Assembly: GCF_029948125.1 (NCBI RefSeq) | Contig: NZ_JASAMB010000008.1 | Span: 124,001-188,000, forward strand | DNA length: 64,000 bases | Direction: 5' to 3' | Source of the DNA: Catellatospora sp. KI3 | GTDB taxonomy: Bacteria > Actinomycetota > Actinomycetes > Mycobacteriales > Micromonosporaceae | Shown here: positions 52,671-61,991 of the stretch, piece after piece | How the letters are laid out: each line of letters opens with the position of its first letter | Position numbering within the stretch: the stretch's first letter is position 1 | The notes under the pieces: model-generated | The model's database searches: none | Told to the model about the DNA's origin: nothing | Seen by the model: the letters and a program-made list of their open reading frames with translations, nothing else | Translations under genes and position numbers: made by a program

Positions 52671-53069
52671 TCAGGCGCCGATCGCGGCCTTGACCTTGGC
52701 GATGGCGGCGGTCTCGGTCTCCTTGACCCCGCCGGAGGCGTTGGCGACCTGGTCGCAGGCGGCGCTGATCACGTTGCGGAACTCGGCCAGCTCCTGCGGG
52801 TTCTTGGACTGCAGGATCGAGGCGGACTGCTGCAGCGCGCTGAGCACCCCGGACTCCATCTCGCCGGACGAGCCCTTGGGCAGCTCCGGCAGGCCGCCGG
52901 TCTTGAGCACGTCACGCAGCTCGGTCGAGGTGTTGGCCAGGGCCTTGGCTCCGGCGATGCTCTCCTTGAAACTGGCGAAGAAGCCCGGGTCGGCGCTGGA
53001 GACCAGGTACATGGCGCCGAAGGCGGCGGTACGCAGGGTCTGGCGCTCTTGGTCGGTGTAATCCGTCAT
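52671..53069 (-). CDS. Hypothetical small soluble protein
   Basis: 132 residues from ATG 53069 (MTDYTDQERQTLRTAA), with CACAAT 7 nt upstream and no Shine-Dalgarno. All-helical, with ASFKESIAGAKALA and VKETETAAIAKVKAAIGA as amphipathic segments. No signal peptide. The family is not recognised. It is divergent from the YidB-like gene across about 125 bp. Confidence 0.65.
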   Translation of the reverse strand: MTDYTDQERQTLRTAAFGAMYLVSSADPGFFASFKESIAGAKALANTSTELRDVLKTGGLPELPKGSSGEMESGVLSALQQSASILQSKNPQELAEFRNVISAACDQVANASGGVKETETAAIAKVKAAIGA

Positions 53070-53194
53070 GCGGCACATTGTGGATCAGCAACCCCATGCG
53101 GTATGGCCGTTTCACCGCTTTCACCGCGTATGCGGGGCCGACCACCTAAGGTCGGGGAAGAGCGCCAGCTCACCGAAACGGGGGTAACGGGGAA

Positions 53195-53596
53195 ATGGCA
53201 GTCGACCTCAACCAGATCATGAAGCTGATGAGCGACCCGACCGTGCAGAAGTTGGTCCAGGGTCTGCTGGGTCAGCTGAGCGGCGGCAAGGGCGGCGCGC
53301 CGAACATGGCCGGCCTGATGGACCAGTTGGACAAGGCCGGGCTGGGCCAGCAGGCCCAGTCGTGGGTCGGTACCGGTCAGAACGAGCCCGTCACCGGCGC
53401 GCAGCTGCAGCAGGCGCTCGGCGGCGGCATGCTCGAGCAGGCCGCCGCCGACGCGGGCACGACGCCGCGCCAGGCGGCCGACGACCTGGCCAAGGTGCTG
53501 CCCGGCCTGATCGACCAGGCCACGCCGAACGGCCAGATGCCGGACCCGCAGCAGATGCAGCAGATGATCGGCAAGTTCATGGGCGGCGCCCACTAG
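53195..53596 (+). CDS. YidB/DUF937-family protein
   Basis: 133 residues, with GGGG before the ATG. The central SWVGTGQNEPVTGAQLQQALG is the YidB signature, followed by helical segments. Gly/Gln-rich linkers separate the N-terminal helix (IMKLMSDPTVQKLVQGLLGQL) from the core. Members are small soluble proteins of unknown function. A terminator hairpin begins 22 nt after the stop. Confidence 0.85.
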   Translation: MAVDLNQIMKLMSDPTVQKLVQGLLGQLSGGKGGAPNMAGLMDQLDKAGLGQQAQSWVGTGQNEPVTGAQLQQALGGGMLEQAAADAGTTPRQAADDLAKVLPGLIDQATPNGQMPDPQQMQQMIGKFMGGAH

Positions 53597-53617
53597 CGCG
53601 CCGCGGCAGCATGGCCG

Positions 53618-53645
53618 GAGCCCGCCTGCTTGGTCAGGCGGGCTC
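53618..53645. terminator. Bidirectional terminator overlapping the DUF2127 stop
   Basis: GAGCCCGCCTG (53618-53628) pairs perfectly with CAGGCGGGCTC (53635-53645), with a 6-nt loop. Its right arm encodes the last codons of the convergent minus-strand gene (stop at 53634). Confidence 0.82.
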
Positions 53646-54407
53646 TTCGCGTGCGGCGGCACCGCCGGCGGCGCGGGCGAGCTGGAGCAGGCTCTCGTGG
53701 TGGTGCTCGGCCTCGGCGGCGGCGCGGCCCCCGCGTACGCCGAACAGGCGCTTGCGGTAGACGAGGAAGACCACCGCACCGATGTTGATCAGCAGGGCCG
53801 TGACGCGCACCCAGGTGACCCGCTCACTCAGCTCGTACACCTCGAGCGGGATGAACAGGGAGGTCGCCACGGCGGCCAGGTACTCGCCCCAGCGTTCGAG
53901 CAGCCACAGGCCGACGCCCTCGACCAGCTGCAGCGCGCCGTAGCCGAACAGCGCGGCGGCGACCAGCGTCAGGGTCCGGGGCTCGGTGGCCAGGGCGCGC
54001 TCGACGAGGTGCAGCAGCGGGGAATCGCGCAGGTTCCAGTGCAGCCGGTCGGCGAGCGGCTGCAGCAGCGGGAGGGTGGTGTCGAACTGGGTTCGCACCT
54101 GGCCCTGGTGGCTGCGGAAGCGGAGCACGGCCCAGCCCGCGAGCACCAGCAGCAGGCCGCGCAGGAACCGCTCGACGGCCAGCAGCCGCAGGATCACCGC
54201 GTCGCGCAGCAGCTGCCCGCGCATCGGGACGGGCGCGTCGTCGGCGGGCCCGCTCGCGCGCGGTCGGCCGAGCACGAAGTCGCCGCAGCGCAGGCAGCGC
54301 CAGGCGGGGCCGGCCGGGGTGGAAACGTGCAGGTGTGCGCGCAGCTCCGGCTCGTCCGGCGCGTACGTGAGGTGGTGTCGGCTGCAGGCCAGCAGGTTCC
54401 AGTCCAC
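53634..54407 (-). CDS. DUF2127-family membrane protein with N-terminal zinc-ribbon-like segment
   Basis: 257 residues from GTG 54407, with GAGG upstream. Residues 1-50 carry CSRHHLTYAP and CLRCGDF, a possible metal-binding pair. About four membrane helices follow (70-90, 140-165, 170-190, 205-220). LVEGVGLWLLERWGEYLAAVATSLFIPLEVYEL is the DUF2127 core with conserved Glu residues. Function unknown. It has no clear operon partner. Confidence 0.78.
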   Translation of the reverse strand: MDWNLLACSRHHLTYAPDEPELRAHLHVSTPAGPAWRCLRCGDFVLGRPRASGPADDAPVPMRGQLLRDAVILRLLAVERFLRGLLLVLAGWAVLRFRSHQGQVRTQFDTTLPLLQPLADRLHWNLRDSPLLHLVERALATEPRTLTLVAAALFGYGALQLVEGVGLWLLERWGEYLAAVATSLFIPLEVYELSERVTWVRVTALLINIGAVVFLVYRKRLFGVRGGRAAAEAEHHHESLLQLARAAGGAAAREEPA

Positions 54408-54645
54408 CGTCGCCGTCCTCCGTTCCGCCGAGCCGCCAGCGCCGTTCCCACGCTATCGGGCACCAGGGGTCGGGGCGGGACGACTGGCGATGATCGTCGC
54501 GGCCGGGCGGAAACCGCAGCTCATCCTGACCAATCAGCGCGTAGCGGCGCCGCGGGCCGAGGGCGCCGACCTCGGCCGAACGTACTAGTCGAGCCTCGGC
54601 CGGACGAACCGAAGACGGCCCTTACCAGGGGCTTCGCCGCGCGTG

Positions 54646-54665
54646 ATAGTGAACTCCGTCACTAT
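54646..54665. promoter_or_regulatory. Perfect palindrome upstream of the lysozyme-like gene
   Basis: ATAGTGA-N6-TCACTAT, extended by GTG on the left. It ends 31 bp before the -10 box TACGAT (54696-54701), covering the -35 region; a repressor site is likely. The regulator is unknown. Confidence 0.6.
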
Positions 54666-54707
54666 TCCCAGCTGGGCACTGGCAAGACTCTTTTCTACGA
54701 TCGCCGA

Positions 54708-55700
54708 ATGCGTGGCAATGAAGCACACGAGCAGTGCGGGACCGACCACTCCCCCGTGGTCGCCCGCCAGAACCCCCGTACCGAATCCGTCAAGGCTCTG
54801 CTGGTCCGCCTGAAGGCGGTCGACCCCCGGCGCGCGCTGGCCGTCACCGGCCTGGCCGGCGTGCTGGGCGCGGCCGCGCTGGGCGGCGTCGTCGCCGGTG
54901 GTGCCGACACCACGGAGCCCGACCATGCCGCGGCGGCCGCCGTGGCCCTGCGCGCCGCGACCGGCCGAGAGAGCCGCGACAGCCGCGACGGCGCCGAGAA
55001 GGCGGCGTCCCGCTCGTTCGACCGGATCGAGCGCATGGCCGCCGAGATCGCGACGCTGGCCCCCAAGGGCGCGGTCGCCCTGGCCGCCAAGCCGAAGGAG
55101 GTGGCCAAGCCGAAGGAGGTGACGAAGCCGAAGGCGGTCGCCAAGCCGAAGGCCGTGGCCGAGCCGAAGGCGGTCACCAAGCCCAAGAGCGTGGCGAAGC
55201 CGAAGGCCGTCGCCAAGCCGAAGCCGAAGGCCGTCGCGAAGCCCAAGCCGGTGCAGGTGGTGCTGGCGCCGGTGGCCGGGCTCGACCTGACCCAGATGCG
55301 CAACGCGCAGGCGATCGTGCAGGCCGCCCAGGCGATGAAGCTGCCCGAGCGGGCGATGGTGCTGGCCGTGGCCTGCTCGATGCAGGAGAGCAACCTGTAC
55401 AACCTGGCCAGCACGGTGCTGCCGGAGTCGTACCGGTACACCGACGAGGGCCAGGGCTCCGACCACGACTCGGTCGGCCTGTTCCAGCAGCGGCCCAGCT
55501 CCGGCTGGGGCGCGGTGCGCGACCTGATGCAGCCGAAGTACGCCGCGACCCAGTTCTACAAGGCGCTGGTCAACGTGTACGGCTGGCAGAACATGGCGCT
55601 GACCGACGCGGTCCAGGCGGTGCAGATCTCCGGCTTCCCGTACGCGTACGCCAAGCACGAGTGGCGGGCGCAGCAGGTCGTCGACGCGCTGAACCGGTAG
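54708..55700 (+). CDS. Secreted lysozyme-like (putative peptidoglycan hydrolase) protein with KPK repeats
   Basis: 330 residues from ATG 54708, with TACGAT 6 nt upstream. A hydrophobic export segment at about 47-65 (ALAVTGLAGVLGAAALGGVVAG) lies after an unusually long N-terminus. A low-complexity KPKAVAKPK region spans about 125-182. The C-terminal domain (about 190-330) includes VLAVACSMQESNLYNLA, where the Glu fits the catalytic residue of a lysozyme or transglycosylase, and VGLFQQRPSSGWG. This layout is seen in actinobacterial wall-associated hydrolases. The basic repeats may bind wall polymers. The activity is inferred from the fold only. Confidence 0.75.
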   Translation: MRGNEAHEQCGTDHSPVVARQNPRTESVKALLVRLKAVDPRRALAVTGLAGVLGAAALGGVVAGGADTTEPDHAAAAAVALRAATGRESRDSRDGAEKAASRSFDRIERMAAEIATLAPKGAVALAAKPKEVAKPKEVTKPKAVAKPKAVAEPKAVTKPKSVAKPKAVAKPKPKAVAKPKPVQVVLAPVAGLDLTQMRNAQAIVQAAQAMKLPERAMVLAVACSMQESNLYNLASTVLPESYRYTDEGQGSDHDSVGLFQQRPSSGWGAVRDLMQPKYAATQFYKALVNVYGWQNMALTDAVQAVQISGFPYAYAKHEWRAQQVVDALNR

Positions 55701-55707
55701 TCCACTC

Positions 55708-56634
55708 CTAGCGCTGCCCCGGGTGCTCGGGCCGGTCCAGGCCGTACCGGCGGGGCGGGTCCACACCCGGGGGCAGCGCCGCCAGGTGGAATCTGGCCAG
55801 CAGGCGCGGCAGGATGGTGCGCAGCGCCATCGCCGTGCCGCCCCGGTCCCCGCCGCCGTCGTGCAGCAGCACGATCGAGCCGTCGCGGGTGGCCGAGTCG
55901 ACCAGGGCCGCGATCTCGGCCGGCCGTTTGAGCGGCAGCCCCCAGTCCTTCGGGTCGACCTGCCAGTGCAGCGCGGTCATGCCCAGCCTGCGGGCGGCCG
56001 CGACCGCCGCTTCGGTCCACTCCCCGCCGGGCTGCCGGAAGTACGAGACCCGCGCACCCGGTACGGCGGCCTGGATGGCACGGTTGGTGCGCCGCAGGTC
56101 GGCCAGGATGTCGCGGGGTTCGCGCCGCCCCAGCTTCAGGTCGTGGGACCAGCTGTGGTTGCACAGCGTATGGCCCTCGGCCGCGATGTCGCGCACCAGC
56201 TGCGGATACTTCACCACGTTGGCGCCGATCAGGCAGAACGTCGCCTTGACCCGGTACTCGTGCAGCAGCGCCACCACGATCGGGGTCCAGGTGGGATCCG
56301 GCCCGTCGTCGAAGGTCAGCGCCACCTCCGGGGTGCCGGTGGTGTAGCGGCTGCCGGCCGGGCCGAAGCGCTGCGGGGCCAGCGGCGGGCGACCCGGCCC
56401 GGTGACCGGCTCGGCCCGGGGCGGCAGCGGCGCCAGCGCGGCCGGGCGCCCACCGACCTCGGCGACGTTCTCACCGTGTACCCCCGGACTCGCCCCGGTG
56501 AGCCAGGCCCGGGTCGCCCCGAGCCCGCCGCTGACCCGTCCGAGCAGGAATCCGGCGCCGAGCACCGCGGCGACCAGAGCCAGCGCGGCCGGCACTCCTC
56601 GGCCTGCCTTCCCGGGTCTCGCTCCGCCGCTCAT
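55708..56634 (-). CDS. Polysaccharide deacetylase (NodB domain)
   Basis: 308 residues from ATG 56634, behind GGAGGG. A membrane anchor at about 13-33, a Pro-rich linker, then a NodB domain (about 100-290). TFDDGPD gives the catalytic base and metal Asp, HSWSHD the two metal histidines, RQPGGEW, VDPKDW and LLHDGGG the rest of the CE4 signature. It deacetylates peptidoglycan or another N-acetylated glycan at the cell surface. Its 3' end meets the lysozyme-like gene 7 bp away (convergent). Confidence 0.92.
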   Translation of the reverse strand: MSGGARPGKAGRGVPAALALVAAVLGAGFLLGRVSGGLGATRAWLTGASPGVHGENVAEVGGRPAALAPLPPRAEPVTGPGRPPLAPQRFGPAGSRYTTGTPEVALTFDDGPDPTWTPIVVALLHEYRVKATFCLIGANVVKYPQLVRDIAAEGHTLCNHSWSHDLKLGRREPRDILADLRRTNRAIQAAVPGARVSYFRQPGGEWTEAAVAAARRLGMTALHWQVDPKDWGLPLKRPAEIAALVDSATRDGSIVLLHDGGGDRGGTAMALRTILPRLLARFHLAALPPGVDPPRRYGLDRPEHPGQR

Positions 56635-56712
56635 GGCAGCCCTCCACCGGCGTCTATCTGCATACCATAGCAAACAGTCTAAATGGGGCAGGCCTGATCG
56701 GACGGAGAGCTG

Positions 56713-57537
56713 TCAGGCGTACGCGGCCACAGCCGCCGCCAGCCGCCGGTACCGGGCCAGCCGGTGCCCGGGGCGGAACCCCTCAACCCAGGGCTTGCGC
56801 CGGCCCGCGAAGTGCATGATCCGCACGTCGGTGTCGGGCCACGGCGCGTCCGGTCCGGGTTCGATGTCGTAGCTGCGCATGTGGTTCCACCGGTGCGGCA
56901 GCCGCAGCCAGCGTCCGGCGGTCACCAGGTTGAGCGCGTCCTGGTCCGGGAAGCGCAGCCGGGGCGCGTTGGCGGTCAGGTAGTCCAGGCAGCGCCGGGT
57001 CACGTCCTGGGCGCGCCAGGCGGCCAGGTCGATCAGCAGCATGCCGGAGTTGAAGTACGGCGCCGGACCGTCCACGTCGGCCCCCGCACCCGGGATGCCG
57101 CCCTGGGCGTCCATGGTGGCGTTGTACGCGTCGCGCACCGCCGCGAGCACCGTCTCCCCACCCAGCGGCACCGTCCACAGCGGGGCGAGGTCGCCGCAGA
57201 CCGCGGTGTCGGCGTCGAGGTAGAGCAGCCGCCGCGCCCCGTCGCCGACCAGGTCGGGCAGGAGCAGGCGCAGGTACATGCCGGGGGTCAGGTAGTCGAG
57301 CCAGTCCGGTTCGGCCAGGGGCAGGCTGCGGAACTCGTCGCCGCAGGTGAGCAGGCGCAGCTCGGCGCGGCCGTCGAGCTGGCGGTCCAGGTGGCCGCGG
57401 CGGGTCTTGGCCACCTCGTCGGTGGTGAGCAGCCAGAACACGATGCCGTCACGGCCGGGGTGGCACTCCAGCACGGACTCCATCGCGACCTGCGCGTGCT
57501 CGGCGTACGTCTCGTCCACGGCGAAGGCGATATCCAT
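56713..57537 (-). CDS. Family 8 glycosyltransferase
   Basis: 274 residues from ATG 57537, with TATACC 7 nt upstream (leaderless). MDIAFAVDETYAEHA at the N-terminus, the metal-binding DxD in YLDADTAV, PYFNSGMLLIDL, FPDQDALN and the C-terminal HFAGRRKPW all match GT8 enzymes such as LgtC-type galactosyltransferases or glycogenin-like proteins. It is cytoplasmic or peripheral and transfers a sugar from a nucleotide donor with retention. The acceptor is unknown. It is near envelope genes (deacetylase, LysX). Confidence 0.9.
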   Translation of the reverse strand: MDIAFAVDETYAEHAQVAMESVLECHPGRDGIVFWLLTTDEVAKTRRGHLDRQLDGRAELRLLTCGDEFRSLPLAEPDWLDYLTPGMYLRLLLPDLVGDGARRLLYLDADTAVCGDLAPLWTVPLGGETVLAAVRDAYNATMDAQGGIPGAGADVDGPAPYFNSGMLLIDLAAWRAQDVTRRCLDYLTANAPRLRFPDQDALNLVTAGRWLRLPHRWNHMRSYDIEPGPDAPWPDTDVRIMHFAGRRKPWVEGFRPGHRLARYRRLAAAVAAYA

Positions 57538-57661
57538 GCCCGCCGGTATAGCAAGAAAGCCGCACGTGAATGTTGTTTCATTTCAAAAGATTACTGAACT
57601 TGCAGCAACTTCTGCCGCTTCGGTTGATCGGGTGTCGCGGCCCACCAAGACCGCTGGTCAA

Positions 57662-57714
57662 GTTGCCCGGAATCGGGGTATTCGGGGCGCTCTTTCGCCC
57701 GATTGCCCGGCAAC
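57662..57714. repeat. Dispersed palindromic repeat family B, copy 3
   Basis: Arms GTTGCCCGGAATCGGG and CGCCCGATTGCCCGGCAAC, with a diverged centre. It lies 32 bp beyond the lysX stop, where it may act as terminator. Confidence 0.8.
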
Positions 57715-57745
57715 TCGGCCAGCGATCCTGACCACGAACGGGGGG

Positions 57746-60700
57746 TCAGTGGGAGGCGCGGACGAGGGGGAAGGGAAGGGTTTCGCGGATCGAGCGGCCG
57801 GTGAGGAGCATGACCAGGCGGTCCACGCCGATGCCGAGGCCGCCGGTCGGCGGCATGGCGAACTCCAGCGCCTGCAGGAAGTCCTCGTCCAGCTCCATCG
57901 CCTCCGGGTCGCCGCCCGCGGCCAGCAGCGACTGCTCGGTCAGCCGCCGCCGCTGCTCCACCGGATCGGTCAGCTCCGAGTACGCCGTGCCCAGCTCGGT
58001 GCCGAAGGCGACCAGGTCCCAGCGCTCGGCCAGGCGCGGATCGCGGCGGTGCTGGCGGGTCAGCGGCGACACGTCGGTCGGGAAGTCCTTGTAGAACGTG
58101 GGCAGCACCGTCTTGCCCTCGACCAGGTGCTCGTACATCTCCAGCACCACGGCGCCCCGGCCCCACTTGGGGTCGTACGGGATCTTCGCCGCGTCGCACA
58201 TCTTGCGCAGGATCACCACGTCGGTGTCGGCGGTGACCTCCTCGCCCAGCGCCGCCGAGATCGCCTCGTCGACCGTGCGCACCGCCCAGTCGCCGGAGAC
58301 GTCGTGCGCCTGGCCGTCGTGCATGATCACGCACTCGCCGTTGGCGGCGGTCGCGGCCGACTGCACCACCTCCCGGGTCAGCGCCAGCATCGAGTCGTAG
58401 TCGGCGTACGCCTGGTAGGCCTCCAGCATCGAGAACTCGGGGTTGTGCTTGTAGTCCACGCCCTCGTTGCGGAACGTGCGCCCCAGCTCGAACACCTTCT
58501 CCACGCCGCCGACCGCGAGGCGCTTGAGGTACAGCTCCGGCGCGATACGCAGGTACAGCCGCAGGTCGTAGGCGTTGATGTGGGTGGTGAACGGGCGGGC
58601 GTTGGCGCCGCCGTGGATCCGCTGCAGGATCGGCGTCTCCACCTCGATGAAGCCCCGTGCCGTGAACGACTCGCGCAGGCTGTGCACGGCCGCGCTACGG
58701 GCGCGCAGCAGGTCGCGGGCGCCGCTGTTGGTGATCAGGTCCAGGTAGCGCTGGCGCACCCTGGCCTCGGGGTCGGTCAGGCCGCTGTGCTTGTCCGGCA
58801 GCGGGCGCAGGCACTTGCCGGTGATCAGCCACGAGTCCACGTGCACGGACAGCTCGCCGCGCCGGGTGGTGAGCACCTCGCCGGTCGCGCCGATCTGGTC
58901 GCCGATGTCGACCGCCGCGGTCCAGTCCTCGATGCCCTTGTCCAGCATGAGCTGCAGGTCGCCGCTCCAGTCGCGGACGGTCGCGAAGGCGACCCTGCCG
59001 TGGTCGCGCAGCAGCATCAGGCGTCCGGCCACGCTGACGAGGTCGCCGGTGTGCGTGTCCGGGGGCAGGCCGGGGTGCCGGGCCGCGACCTCGGCGCAGC
59101 TCGCGGTGGGTTTGAAGCCGACCGGGTACGGGTCGACGCCCTCGGCGCGCAGCCGTTCGAGCTTCGCCAGCCGTACCCCCATCTGCTCGCTGACCTCGTC
59201 GCCCGCCTCGTGCCCGGACGCCGCCTCCTGCGCGGCGACCGGCAGCCCGGCCAGCGGCGCCACCCCGGTGGCGTCCAGCGCCGCGACCGGCGTGCCCGGC
59301 ACGGTCACGAAGCCCTCGGCGATCATCGAGGCCAGGCCGACCTTGGCCAGCTCCCGCCGCTCGCCGAAGCACAGGAAGCGGGGCACCCAGGTCGGGTTGT
59401 ACTTGGCGTTGGAGCGGTACAGCGACTCCAGCTGCCACCAGCGCGAGAAGAACAGCAGCAGCCGCCGCCAGGCCCGCAGCACCGGCCCGGCGCCGATGCG
59501 GGCGCCCTCCTCGAACACCGACCGGAACGCGGCGAAGTTCAGCGACACCCGGTCCACGCCGAGCCGGTTGCAGGCGCCCATCAGCGAGGCGACCATGAAC
59601 TCCATCGCCCCGTTCTCGGCGTGCTTGTCCCGGCGCATCAGGTCCAGCGACAGCCCGCGCCGGCCCCAGGGGCTGAACGACAGCAGCGACACCACCCTGC
59701 CGTCGCCGTCCAGGGCCTCCACCAGCACGCAGCGGCTGTCGTTCGGGTCGCCCAGACGGCCCAGCGCCATCGAGAAGCCGCGCTCGCTGTCGGTGTCGCG
59801 CCAGCTCGTGGCGAGGTTCGCCAGCTCGCGCATCTCGTCGAGCGGGATGTCGGCGTGGCGGCGCACCTGCGCGGTGTAGCCGGAGCGCTCGACCCGGTTG
59901 ACGGCCTGGCGTACGCCGCGCATCTCCCGGCCGTCGAGCGCGAACTGGTCGGCGTACAGGATCGCCTCGTCGCCCAGCTCCATCACCTTCAGCCCGGCCC
60001 GGTGGTACGCGGTGGCGCCCTCCTCGCTGGCGCCCATCGCCGCCGCCGACCAGCCGTAGCCGCGCGCCTGCGACAGCCACGCCCCGATGGCCTTGTCCCA
60101 CGCCTCCGGGTCGCCGATCGGATCGCCGCTGGCCAGGCTCACGCCGTTGACGGCGCGGTAGGTGACGGCCGCCTTGCCGCTGGGCGCGAAGATCGCCGCC
60201 TTGTCCCGCCGGGTGGCGAAGTAGCCCAGCGAGTCGCGCTCGCCGTACCGGTCCAGCAGGCCGCGGACCTGGGTCTCCTCCTCCGGCCCCAGCACGGAGG
60301 CGACCTCCTGCGAGCGCAGCAGCGTGAACAGGCCCGCGAAGACCGCGATCGCGCCGAACAGGCCCAGGATCAGGTTGACCGCGCCGGAGGCCTCGCCGTC
60401 GCGGGTCACGTCGAAGGCGAACGCGCCGCCGAGCACCTTCTCCGCCGCGTACGTGAGCTGCTCCTGGAACCCCTGCAGCGTGCCCGGGAAGGCCGCGACC
60501 AGGCTGTAGCCCAGCCCGATCCCGACCGCCGCGACACCGGCGAAGACCAGCAGCGCGCGCCAGAACGCGCCCTTGCGCACCCGGGCGTAGAACTCGCGCC
60601 TGGCCAGGAGCAGCACGATCAGCGCCGCCACGGCGATGCCGACGCTGATCGCGGTGGCGACCCGCCCCCAGCCGCTGAACAGCGGCTTGCCCGCGTCGTC

Positions 60701-61030
60701 GACCAGCTTCGCGTCGGGCAGGAAGGCGATCAGGCCCAGCGCCAGCACGCTGGCCACGGCGTCGAGCACGAAGTACACGATCAGGGTCCACCAGGCGACC
60801 CGCTTGCGCCGGGCCGTGGCACCGGCGAGCACCGCCATGAACGCCGCGTACGCCAGGTTGGCCGGTACCGGGATCAGCACGTCGTCGAGCAGCCGGCGGA
60901 TCGGCTGGGTGCTGCTGCCCACCGCCCCGCCGAACGCGGCCAGTGCGCTGATCGCCGCAACCACGCCCAGCACCAGCGCGAAGACGTGCGGCACCTTCGA
61001 GCGCCAACCGCCGTGCACGTGTCCGTCCAC
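57746..61030 (-). CDS. lysX: Bifunctional lysylphosphatidylglycerol synthetase / lysyl-tRNA synthetase
   Basis: 1094 residues from GTG 61030, with GAGG upstream. The N-terminal 250 residues have about six membrane helices. Residues 270-590 are the MprF/DUF2156 aminoacyl-phosphatidylglycerol synthase (DSLGYFATRRDKAAIFAPSG). An OB-fold (about 690-790) and a class II LysRS core (about 800-1090) follow, with ETPILQRIHGGANARPF, FELGRTFRNEG and the C-terminal GLGIGVDRLVMLL motif. LysX charges lysine and transfers it to phosphatidylglycerol, giving resistance to cationic peptides in mycobacteria. The LysRS MIHGGA motif is IHGGANA here as in other LysX. It is divergent from a membrane protein. Confidence 0.95.
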   Translation of the reverse strand: MDGHVHGGWRSKVPHVFALVLGVVAAISALAAFGGAVGSSTQPIRRLLDDVLIPVPANLAYAAFMAVLAGATARRKRVAWWTLIVYFVLDAVASVLALGLIAFLPDAKLVDDAGKPLFSGWGRVATAISVGIAVAALIVLLLARREFYARVRKGAFWRALLVFAGVAAVGIGLGYSLVAAFPGTLQGFQEQLTYAAEKVLGGAFAFDVTRDGEASGAVNLILGLFGAIAVFAGLFTLLRSQEVASVLGPEEETQVRGLLDRYGERDSLGYFATRRDKAAIFAPSGKAAVTYRAVNGVSLASGDPIGDPEAWDKAIGAWLSQARGYGWSAAAMGASEEGATAYHRAGLKVMELGDEAILYADQFALDGREMRGVRQAVNRVERSGYTAQVRRHADIPLDEMRELANLATSWRDTDSERGFSMALGRLGDPNDSRCVLVEALDGDGRVVSLLSFSPWGRRGLSLDLMRRDKHAENGAMEFMVASLMGACNRLGVDRVSLNFAAFRSVFEEGARIGAGPVLRAWRRLLLFFSRWWQLESLYRSNAKYNPTWVPRFLCFGERRELAKVGLASMIAEGFVTVPGTPVAALDATGVAPLAGLPVAAQEAASGHEAGDEVSEQMGVRLAKLERLRAEGVDPYPVGFKPTASCAEVAARHPGLPPDTHTGDLVSVAGRLMLLRDHGRVAFATVRDWSGDLQLMLDKGIEDWTAAVDIGDQIGATGEVLTTRRGELSVHVDSWLITGKCLRPLPDKHSGLTDPEARVRQRYLDLITNSGARDLLRARSAAVHSLRESFTARGFIEVETPILQRIHGGANARPFTTHINAYDLRLYLRIAPELYLKRLAVGGVEKVFELGRTFRNEGVDYKHNPEFSMLEAYQAYADYDSMLALTREVVQSAATAANGECVIMHDGQAHDVSGDWAVRTVDEAISAALGEEVTADTDVVILRKMCDAAKIPYDPKWGRGAVVLEMYEHLVEGKTVLPTFYKDFPTDVSPLTRQHRRDPRLAERWDLVAFGTELGTAYSELTDPVEQRRRLTEQSLLAAGGDPEAMELDEDFLQALEFAMPPTGGLGIGVDRLVMLLTGRSIRETLPFPLVRASH

Positions 61031-61129
61031 CCGGCACCTCGATCCTGAGCAGCGTCAACTTCGAACATATGGCACCGGTATGGACCTAACATGGCGAATA
61101 CGAGTAAAGCTCGCGAGTGGGGGTAGCCC

Positions 61130-61939
61130 GTGTCGGACTGGTTCCGCCGCACGGTCGTGGAAACGGGACGGTTGCCCCTGTTCTGCTTCTTCTCCGGCTT
61201 CATCGTCGGTTTCGCCTTCATCCGGTTCTCGGTGCGCATGATCCGGGCCCAGGTGAAGTGGTGGCCCGGCAACGTCACCCCCGGCGGCATGCACATCCAC
61301 CACGTCGTCTTCGGCGTGATCTTCATGCTGATCGGCGGCGTGATCGGGCTGGCCATCCCGGACGACCTCGTCGGCTGGCGGTCGCTGGCCGCCGGGCTGT
61401 TCGGCATCGGATCGGCCCTGGTGCTCGACGAGTTCGCGCTGATCCTGCACCTGGACGACGTGTACTGGTCCGAGGCCGGGCGAACCTCCATCGACGCCGT
61501 CTTCGTCGCCATCGCGCTCACCGGCCTGCTCGTGCTCGGGCTGCGGCCCGTCGGCATCGACGACCTCATCCAGGCGCGCGCCCTGGGGCCGGGTGCGGTC
61601 GGCTGGGCCATCGCGGGCGTCGGGGCCATGCTGCACCTCGGCCTGTGCGCGATCACACTGCTGAAGGGGAAGATCTGGACCGGCCTGCTGGGCCTGTTCG
61701 TGCCCGTGCTGCTGTACGTCGGCGCGATCCGGCTGGCCCGGCCGCACTCGCCCTGGGCCCGCTGGCGCTACCTCGCCGAGACGCCGAAGGCGGAGTCGAA
61801 ACTGGCCCGGGCGCAATGGCGCGAGCGCCAACTGCGGGGGCCCGCCATCCGCGCCAAGATCCGGCTCCAGGAACTCGTCGCCGGCCGCCCGGACGCCACC
61901 CCCGAACCCGACCCCGAACAAGACCACGCCCCCCGCTGA
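61130..61939 (+). CDS. Integral membrane protein with HIHH motif, divergent to lysX
   Basis: 269 residues from GTG 61130, with GGGGG upstream. Six or so membrane helices (about 15-35, 55-77, 82-105, 122-142, 158-180, 185-205) and a basic cytoplasmic tail. GGMHIHHVVFGVIF near residue 53 and LDEFALILHLDDVYW near 104 are rich in His/Asp/Glu at membrane edges and could bind metal. No family is recognised. It shares a 99-bp promoter region with lysX, so joint regulation is likely. Confidence 0.75.
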   Translation: MSDWFRRTVVETGRLPLFCFFSGFIVGFAFIRFSVRMIRAQVKWWPGNVTPGGMHIHHVVFGVIFMLIGGVIGLAIPDDLVGWRSLAAGLFGIGSALVLDEFALILHLDDVYWSEAGRTSIDAVFVAIALTGLLVLGLRPVGIDDLIQARALGPGAVGWAIAGVGAMLHLGLCAITLLKGKIWTGLLGLFVPVLLYVGAIRLARPHSPWARWRYLAETPKAESKLARAQWRERQLRGPAIRAKIRLQELVAGRPDATPEPDPEQDHAPR

Positions 61940-61991
61940 CCCGCCCCGCCCGCGCCCCCGCCCGCCCCGCCCTCGCCCCGCGAGGTCGAGG

